Shown: in pieces, positions 57,476 to 64,000 of the stretch | Position numbering within the stretch: position 1 is the stretch's first letter | Layout of the letters: every line of letters begins with the position of its first letter | NCBI RefSeq assembly: GCF_947500075.1 | Contig: NZ_CANMQS010000007.1 | Coordinates: forward strand, 124,001-188,000 | Direction of reading: 5' to 3' | DNA from: an uncultured Sulfitobacter sp. | GTDB taxonomy: Bacteria; Pseudomonadota; Alphaproteobacteria; Rhodobacterales; Rhodobacteraceae | Length of the DNA stretch: 64,000 nt | Program-made: the position numbers and the translations under genes | Notes under the pieces: model-generated | The model's input: the letters and a program-made list of their open reading frames with translations, nothing else | The model's database searches: none | Told to the model about the DNA's origin: nothing

Positions 57476-58569
57476 TATAGCGTACTCAGATCGGTGATCC
57501 CGCATTGCGCCATCGCGATGCTCAGCTCATCGCTCAACACATCCCACAGCGCGTTCAACCCGGCCTCTCCGCCTGCCGCGATGGCGAATTGCAGGATGCG
57601 CCCGAAAAAGGCGAAATCCGCGCCACTGCTCAGCACCTTCAACACATCTTCGCCTGACCGCAGGCCACTGTCGAAAAACAGCGGGAAATCCGGGCCGACA
57701 GCGTCCCGGATCTCCGGCAGGACGCCAAACGGCGACGGCGCGCTTTCCAGCTGCCGCGCCCCGTGGCTTGAGACCTGAATCGCATCAACGCCCCTGTCTT
57801 TCAGCATCTTCGCGTCTTCTGCATCCAGCACGCCCTTGACCACCAATTTGCCCGGCCAGGCCTCCCGCATGCGGGTCAGCGTGTCCCAATCCGCCGCCGC
57901 GCGGCTTTCGGTGCGGTCAAAATCGTATCCCGGCATGTCAAAATTCGCCATCTGCGGCTTGCCGTGAAAAAGGCTCGTCAGGGACCATTGCGGATGCAGC
58001 GCGAAATCAATGAACTGCTTGGGGCCGATGCGGAACGGCATCTTGAACCCATGGCGCAACTCGCGCGGGCGGCGGCCCACTTCGGGCACGTCCACGGTCA
58101 GCACCAGCGTCTTGTACCCCGCCTGCCGCGCGCGATCGACCAGCTTGAAGGTGCCCGCGCCATCGCCGCTGAAGTAAATCTGAAACCACGCATGGCCGTC
58201 GGCCACCTCGATGATCTTTTCCAGCGGCGTGGAGGCAACGGTCGACACCCCATGCGGCACCTTATGGCGCGCGGCCAGCCGCGCCAGCATCAGATCAGCG
58301 CCGGGCCAGGACAGATTGCACATGCCCATGGGCGCGATCCCAAAGGGCCGCTCCGCCGGGGCATCAAACAACGTGGTGGTCAAGGAGCGGTTGCTGACAT
58401 TCTTGAGGATACGCGGCCGCAGCGTCATCGCATCCAGTGCCGCGCGGTTCCTGTCCGCCCCCGTTTCCCGGCCAGCCGAGCCGTCGATGTAGTCAAACAC
58501 CATCCACGGCAACCGGCGTTTGGCCAGCCTGCGCGCGTCTTCAGCAGAATGGATGCCCTGTGCGCTCAT
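57475..58569 (-). CDS. FMN-dependent alpha-hydroxy-acid oxidoreductase (lactate dehydrogenase/glycolate oxidase-like)
   Basis: MSAQGIHSAEDARRLAKRRLPWMVFDYIDGSAG; VSSHGARQLESAPSPFGVLPEI; FFDSGLRSGEDVLKVLSSGADFAFFGR. Confidence 0.9.
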   Translation of the reverse strand: MSAQGIHSAEDARRLAKRRLPWMVFDYIDGSAGRETGADRNRAALDAMTLRPRILKNVSNRSLTTTLFDAPAERPFGIAPMGMCNLSWPGADLMLARLAARHKVPHGVSTVASTPLEKIIEVADGHAWFQIYFSGDGAGTFKLVDRARQAGYKTLVLTVDVPEVGRRPRELRHGFKMPFRIGPKQFIDFALHPQWSLTSLFHGKPQMANFDMPGYDFDRTESRAAADWDTLTRMREAWPGKLVVKGVLDAEDAKMLKDRGVDAIQVSSHGARQLESAPSPFGVLPEIRDAVGPDFPLFFDSGLRSGEDVLKVLSSGADFAFFGRILQFAIAAGGEAGLNALWDVLSDELSIAMAQCGITDLSTL

Positions 58570-58985
58570 GCCGACACCCACGCTGGCAGGCCAGCCTCTA
58601 CGCGCCGCGCCGTTGGCCCCTGCCCAGTCGTCTTCGTTCTCAACGCCCGTCACTCCCCTTCGCCACATCGCCGTGATGCCCGTGACCGCTGAGTACATCG
58701 CACAGGTGTCTCGCACAATAGACCCGCCGCCGCCCAAACACGCCAATTCACCCGGTTTCCCCTGCGCCACATCTTCCCGATTGCACCCGCCAATTAAGCC
58801 AAGAAGATGCCGAGGCTGACTTAAAATTGTTACCTTCGGTCCCTAGCACTTTGTCCGGGGAGCAGTGCTGCTTGGTCTCGGTGTATCGATCTGTTGGCGA
58901 CTTGTCCGACGTCGGATGTTCATGAATCTGGCTGCTCTCCACCGCGCGAATTCCACGGATAGAACATTCACATAGGAACGACGAT

Positions 58986-61900
58986 ATGCCCTCAACGATA
59001 CCTGCCACTGACATCCACTCTGCCTCTGCAAACGGCATGGACGTGCCCATCGCAAGCGCCGAAGTGACCTTCTCCATCGCTGCCGAGTTTGTCGGCGCGG
59101 GCGGCGAAGGGGCCTCCGAAGTGGTCGCGCATGAGGATGGCAAGCTTTACGTCACCAACGGCGCCGAGGATCAGATCGACGTCTTCGACATCGCCACCAA
59201 CAGCCTTTCGATGTCCATCACCCTTGGGGATCTCGATGGTTATGACGGGGTTCAATCCGTGGCGGTCAAGAATGGCGTGGTTGCTGCGGCCATCGCCCGC
59301 CCCAACGCCGACGTGACCGTGATCGACGGCACGATTGAGCAATCCCAACCCGGTTTCGTGGCCTTCTTTGACGCCGCCACCGGCGATCTGTTGTCGCGCG
59401 TGGATGTGGGCAACCTGCCCGATGCCGTGACTTTCAACGCCGATGGCACCACCCTGCTGGTCGCGGGCGAAGGGGAGAAAAACGACGACAGCGATCACGA
59501 GGATAACCCGCTGGGCACCGTCGCCCTGATCGACGTGACCGATCCCGAAACACCCGTTGCCACGATCCTCGATTTCACCGGGTTTGACGGCACCGAAGAC
59601 GCGCTGCGCGCAGCGGGCGTTCGCATTCAGGACGGCACCAGCTTTGGCGAGGACGCAGAGCCGGAATACATCGCCGTCAGCCCGGATGGCACCACCGCTT
59701 TCGTGTCGCTTCAGGAAAACAATGCCATCGCCAAGATCGATCTGGCCACCGGCACTGTGGCTGAGGTGTTCTCCCTCGGCACGGTGGATTTCAGCACCGA
59801 CAGCATGCTCGACCCCAATGACAATGGCGAAATCGACATCCGCCATTTCGACAATCTGGTGGGATTTCGCATGGCAGACGCCATCGCCAGCTTTGAGATT
59901 GACGGCCAGACCTACATCGCCACCGCAAACGAAGGTGACAGCCGCGATTTTGACGAAGACCGCGTGGACGACCTGATCGGCGACCTCGATGAAAGTGTCG
60001 ATCCAACCGGGCTGGAGCGGCTCGAAGTCTCCACCACCGATGGCGATACGGACGGGGACGGCGACATTGACGTGCTGCACACTTTCTCCTCCCGCTCGTT
60101 CTCCATCTTCGATGACGACGGCAATCTGATCTTCGATTCCGGCCCGGAGTTCGAACAGATCATCGCCAACCTCGCCCCTGAGCGTTTCAATGATGACGAC
60201 GGCGATGATGGAGAGGACAGATCAGACGCCAAAGGTCCGGAGCCGGAGGCCATCGTTGTCGGCGAAGTCGGCGGCAGCACCATGGCCTTCATCGGGCTGG
60301 AGCGCGACAGCGGCGTGATGATCTATGACATCAGCGATCCGGCAAATGCGCATTTCGTGAACTACATTCCACCTGCCTTTGTTGAAGGTACAGAAGAGGG
60401 CGACGTGGCCCGCCAAGGCCCCGAAACCATTGCATTCATCCCCGCAGAAGACAGCACCTCCGGTCAGGCGCAGATCGCCGTGGCATACGAGATTTCAGGC
60501 ACCACCATCGTCTACGATCTGCAAGCAGCGGTGCCAGAACTCAGCATCGGGGAGATCCAAGGCGCGGGCCATCTCTCTGCCTACGAAGGACAGGACGTGC
60601 GCACAAATGGCATCGTCACCGCCATTGATGGCGCAGGCTTCTACATGCAGGATCCCGAAGGCGACGGTGATGACGCAACCTCTGACGCGATCTTTGTCTT
60701 CACCGGCTTTGGCAATACCGATGTGGTCAGCATCGGTGACGCCATCGACATTCAAGGCACTGTGGGCGAATTCATCCCCGGCGGCGCCAGCAGCGGCAAC
60801 CTCTCAACCACCCAGATCAGCAGTGCCACAATCGAGGTGCTGAGCAGCGGCAATGCCCTGCCTCAGGCCGTCCTGCTGGGCGGCGCAGGCCGGACCCCGC
60901 CCACAGATGTGGTGATTTCTGACAGCGAACTGCCCGTGAACCTGCAAGACGACCCCGGCACCTTTAACCCCGAAACAGATGGCATCGACTTCTTCGAAAG
61001 CCTTGAAGGCATGCTGGTCGCAGTGGATGCCCCCACCGCCGTTTCCGCCACCAACCGCTTTGGCGAAACATGGGTGGTGGCCGATGACGGCGCGGGCGTG
61101 ACCTCCCCCACGGGCGGGCTGAATGATCGGGGTGGGCTGACGATCAACGCCAACGCCGAGGGCACCGGGGATCTCAACCCCGAAAAGATCCAGATCCAAT
61201 ACGACCCCGATCTGCTGCCCGAGGGTTTTGAGCAATTCGACATGTTTGTCGGCGATTTCCTCAGCAACATCACCGGCGTGGTCGACTACGGCTTTGGCAA
61301 CTACGAAGTCCGCGTGACGGAGGTCTTTGGCATTGAAGCCCCCACCACCAACGACCGGGAGACCACCGCGCTCTCCGGCTCAGAAGACCGACTGTCGGTG
61401 GCCACCTACAACGTCTTCAACGTCACTTCCGCCGAAGCGGACGGCGACGCAGATCAAATTGCGGAACTCGGCCAGCAGATCGCCAATAACCTCGGCGCCC
61501 CGGATATCCTCGCACTTCAGGAGATTCAGGACAACAGCGGCGTGGCGGATGACGGCACGCTGGATGCGGATGAAACCCTTCAGGCGCTTGTCGATGCGAT
61601 CGAAGCGGCAGGCGGTCCGACCTACAGCTTCGTCAGCGCCATTGTCGATGAAGACGGCGAAAACGGCGGCGTGCCGGGCGGCAACATCCGCAACGCCTTC
61701 CTCTACAACGCTGACCGCGTGGAGATGAAAGAGGTCACAACGCTGGAGTCCGACAAACTGGCTGAATTCGGTGTGACCAACCCCAATGCCTTCGACGGCA
61801 CCCGCGATCCGCTGCTGGGCACTTTCACTTTCGAAGGCGAAGACATCACGCTGATCAACAACCACTTCTCTTCCCGCTTCGGCTCCACCCCCGTCTTTGG

Positions 61901-62804
61901 CGCGGTGCAGCCTTTCGTGCAGGCCGGCGAAGCGGAACGCGAACAGCAGGCGCTGACCCTGAACGAAGTGGTCGATGCCCTGCTTGCCGATGACCCTGAC
62001 GCCAATGTGTCCGTCCTGGGCGATCTGAACACCTTTGAGTTCACGGACGAGTTGGCCGAAGACCTGCCGGGTGTGGGAGAGGAAAAGGTGCTGACCAACC
62101 TGATCCAGGAAATGGAAGGGGATGAGGCCTATACCTTCAACTTCCAGGGCAACAACCAGTCGCTCGACCATATCTTTGTCACCGAAGGATTGCTGGAAGA
62201 GGTGGAAGTGGACGTGGTGCACCTGAACGTGGACTTCAGCGACAACGCCTCTGACCACGAGCCCATTGTGGCCACCTTCCTGCTCGGGGCGGACCCCGAC
62301 ATGCTGCTGGTCGGCAGGGGAGGCCGCGACGTTCTGGAAGGGGGCAGCGGGGACGATTCCATCCTCGGGCTGGGGGGGCGTGACACGCTTAACGGCAATG
62401 AGGGGGATGACTACATCTTTGGCAACGCCGGGCGCGACGTGATGAACGGCGGTGACGGCGACGATTCGATGTTCGGCGGCGCCGGACGGGACATCATCGA
62501 CGGCGGCGCGGGCGACGATCAGCTCTTTGGCAACCGTGGCGCGGACAGGCTGACGGGGGGTGCAGGCGATGACCGGCTTGCGGGCGGCGGCGGCGCGGAC
62601 GTCTTTGTCTTTGACGGCAGTTTTGGCAATGATGTGATCATGGATTTCCAGATCCACCGCGACACGCTTGATTTCGGCGGTGTGGACCCGGCAGATGTCA
62701 GCGTCACGCGCACCTTCTTCGGGATGGAAATCACTGTCGAAGGTGACACCGAAGGCACCGTTGTGCTGAGCGGTGTTTTCGACGACGACTTCGTTTTCGT
62801 CTGA
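58986..62804 (+). CDS. Large secreted RTX protein: beta-propeller-like (choice-of-anchor I) + ExeM/NucH-type endonuclease/exonuclease/phosphatase + RTX repeats
   Basis: 1272 aa acidic; propeller region, IGEIQGAGHLSAYEGQDVRTNGIVTAIDGAGFYMQDPEGDGDDATSDAIFVF, EEP motifs LSVATYNVFNV / LQEIQD / VLGDLNTFE / SDHEPIVATF, then GGxGxDxxx repeats at C-terminus (about 62320-62620). Confidence 0.9.
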   Translation: MPSTIPATDIHSASANGMDVPIASAEVTFSIAAEFVGAGGEGASEVVAHEDGKLYVTNGAEDQIDVFDIATNSLSMSITLGDLDGYDGVQSVAVKNGVVAAAIARPNADVTVIDGTIEQSQPGFVAFFDAATGDLLSRVDVGNLPDAVTFNADGTTLLVAGEGEKNDDSDHEDNPLGTVALIDVTDPETPVATILDFTGFDGTEDALRAAGVRIQDGTSFGEDAEPEYIAVSPDGTTAFVSLQENNAIAKIDLATGTVAEVFSLGTVDFSTDSMLDPNDNGEIDIRHFDNLVGFRMADAIASFEIDGQTYIATANEGDSRDFDEDRVDDLIGDLDESVDPTGLERLEVSTTDGDTDGDGDIDVLHTFSSRSFSIFDDDGNLIFDSGPEFEQIIANLAPERFNDDDGDDGEDRSDAKGPEPEAIVVGEVGGSTMAFIGLERDSGVMIYDISDPANAHFVNYIPPAFVEGTEEGDVARQGPETIAFIPAEDSTSGQAQIAVAYEISGTTIVYDLQAAVPELSIGEIQGAGHLSAYEGQDVRTNGIVTAIDGAGFYMQDPEGDGDDATSDAIFVFTGFGNTDVVSIGDAIDIQGTVGEFIPGGASSGNLSTTQISSATIEVLSSGNALPQAVLLGGAGRTPPTDVVISDSELPVNLQDDPGTFNPETDGIDFFESLEGMLVAVDAPTAVSATNRFGETWVVADDGAGVTSPTGGLNDRGGLTINANAEGTGDLNPEKIQIQYDPDLLPEGFEQFDMFVGDFLSNITGVVDYGFGNYEVRVTEVFGIEAPTTNDRETTALSGSEDRLSVATYNVFNVTSAEADGDADQIAELGQQIANNLGAPDILALQEIQDNSGVADDGTLDADETLQALVDAIEAAGGPTYSFVSAIVDEDGENGGVPGGNIRNAFLYNADRVEMKEVTTLESDKLAEFGVTNPNAFDGTRDPLLGTFTFEGEDITLINNHFSSRFGSTPVFGAVQPFVQAGEAEREQQALTLNEVVDALLADDPDANVSVLGDLNTFEFTDELAEDLPGVGEEKVLTNLIQEMEGDEAYTFNFQGNNQSLDHIFVTEGLLEEVEVDVVHLNVDFSDNASDHEPIVATFLLGADPDMLLVGRGGRDVLEGGSGDDSILGLGGRDTLNGNEGDDYIFGNAGRDVMNGGDGDDSMFGGAGRDIIDGGAGDDQLFGNRGADRLTGGAGDDRLAGGGGADVFVFDGSFGNDVIMDFQIHRDTLDFGGVDPADVSVTRTFFGMEITVEGDTEGTVVLSGVFDDDFVFV

Positions 62805-63008
62805 ATTTCCCACAGCACAATCGCGTCGGGCGAACCTGTTCCGGCCGACGCTTCTGTTGGCCGCGCGCCGGAAATTGACCTGCACATGTCGTCTTTCCTG
62901 CCCCATCACCGCAATTTGTTAGGATTTTCCGCAGAGGATTGGCGTTAAACGTTGCCCCATCCGCGCATTCGTTTATCACTTTTGCAGACAACGATAAGAA
63001 GCAGGCAA

Positions 63009-64000
63009 ATGCAGCAAACAACAGGACCGATCCGGCCAGACCACGGCAAACGCAACGCCCGTGACTGGGTCAAGACCCTCTCGGAATACCGTGAACCAAG
63101 TATCGGGCGCAGTTCTGTGGAATTGGCATTGACGATTGTTCCCTTCGTGGCGCTTTGGGCGCTGGCCTGGTGGTCCCTGTCCATCAGCGGCTGGCTCGCC
63201 TTTGCGATATCGCTGCTGAATGCCGCGTTCCTGTTGCGCCTTTTCGCGATCCAGCACGACTGCGGCCATGGCGCGTTCTTCAACAACCGCACCGTCAGCG
63301 ATTGGCTCGGCCGGGGGCTGGGCGTGCTGACCCTCACGCCTTATGACGTCTGGCGGCGCTCGCATTCCATCCACCACAGTTCTGCCGGGCACCTGGGACG
63401 GCGGGGCATCGGTGATGTGCATACCCTGACGGTTGCGGAATACCGCGCGCTTGGGCCGCTCAGACGGCTGCAATACCGGGCCTACCGGCACCCGATTGTG
63501 CTTTTTGGACTTGGGCCGGGGTATCTGTTCTTCCTGCAAAACCGCCTGCCCCTCGGCATGATGGCAAAGGCGCGCTATTGGGTCAGTGCCATGTGCACGA
63601 ATGCCGCCATTCTGGTGGCCTTGTCCGTGATCCTCTACTTTGGGGGGGTGATGCCGATCCTGCTGATCTTCCTGCCCTCGACCATCCTTGCCGCCACCGC
63701 AGGGGTCTGGCTGTTCTACGTCCAGCACCAGTTCGAAGCCACCCATTGGGAAAACGACCCGGACTGGGACCTGCATGAAGCGGCCCTGCATGGCAGCTCG
63801 CATTATGTGCTGCCGTCAACGCTGCAATGGTTCAGCGCCAACATCGGCATTCACCACGTCCACCACCTCTACAGCCGCATCCCGTTCTACCGCCTGCCCG
63901 AAGTGCTGCGCGACCACGAAGTGCTGGCAACCGGCAACCGCATGACCATCCGCGAAAGCCTCGCCAACGCGCGCCTGCATCTGTGGGACGAAGAGAGCAA
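63009..64000 (+). CDS. Fatty acid desaturase (3' end outside window)
   Basis: Histidine boxes HDCGHGAFF, HSIHHS, HHVHHL; frame open to window end. Confidence 0.9.
   Translation, partial: MQQTTGPIRPDHGKRNARDWVKTLSEYREPSIGRSSVELALTIVPFVALWALAWWSLSISGWLAFAISLLNAAFLLRLFAIQHDCGHGAFFNNRTVSDWLGRGLGVLTLTPYDVWRRSHSIHHSSAGHLGRRGIGDVHTLTVAEYRALGPLRRLQYRAYRHPIVLFGLGPGYLFFLQNRLPLGMMAKARYWVSAMCTNAAILVALSVILYFGGVMPILLIFLPSTILAATAGVWLFYVQHQFEATHWENDPDWDLHEAALHGSSHYVLPSTLQWFSANIGIHHVHHLYSRIPFYRLPEVLRDHEVLATGNRMTIRESLANARLHLWDEES

Noticed and set aside
62320-62620. Repetitive GC-rich stretch considered as a possible DNA repeat/CRISPR-like array
   Set aside because: It encodes RTX GGxGxDxxx peptide repeats in frame; nucleotide copies are divergent and have no spacer structure
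1-64000. Search for tRNA/rRNA genes, IS elements, integrases, toxin-antitoxin pairs, phage or CRISPR features
   Set aside because: None recognised by eye; window looks like ordinary chromosomal metabolic gene content. A tRNAscan/ISfinder-type search would be needed to exclude small features

Overview
GC-rich alphaproteobacterial chromosome segment, most likely Rhodobacteraceae/Roseobacter group (inferred from gene content and family resemblance; not verified). About 55 protein-coding genes, densely packed, with no recognisable rRNA, tRNA, IS element, prophage or CRISPR. Main modules: (1) cysE and a VOC protein; a GST; a self-sufficient CYP102-type P450-reductase fusion (3.6-6.8 kb). (2) A storage-lipid/polyester cluster (7-16.9 kb): two phasins, DUF445 protein, esterase, WS/DGAT, acyl-CoA ligase, MaoC hydratase, a Pseudomonas class II-like PHA synthase and an mcl-type PHA depolymerase. 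(3) A PotABCD-type uptake operon with two flavin oxidoreductases and a MocR/PdxR regulator divergent from an enolase-superfamily gene (16.9-26.7 kb). (4) A betaine-type ABC transporter with a hydrolase and a CuyA/D-cysteine desulfhydrase-like enzyme divergent from a LysR regulator (29-35.6 kb). (5) A MarR-creatininase-ketopantoate reductase-SDR-M20-EamA operon divergent from a Dpp-type transporter (35.6-46.6 kb). (6) A 1047-aa ABC exporter-like protein with degenerate nucleotide-binding motifs and a C-terminal cyclic-nucleotide-binding domain (48-51.1 kb). (7) A serine-cycle/malyl-CoA locus with an orphan LuxR-type regulator (51.1-58.6 kb). (8) A large RTX-type extracellular nuclease and a truncated fatty-acid desaturase. 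Main non-coding observations: matched 46-bp inverted-repeat operators at two MocR-associated promoters, TGCTGCA palindromes near phasin genes, a TGGGT-box cluster upstream of the serine-cycle operon, paired MarR-type palindromes, and a GC-rich hairpin directly after the binding-protein gene in three separate ABC operons. All calls come from reading the sequence; no database search was run.
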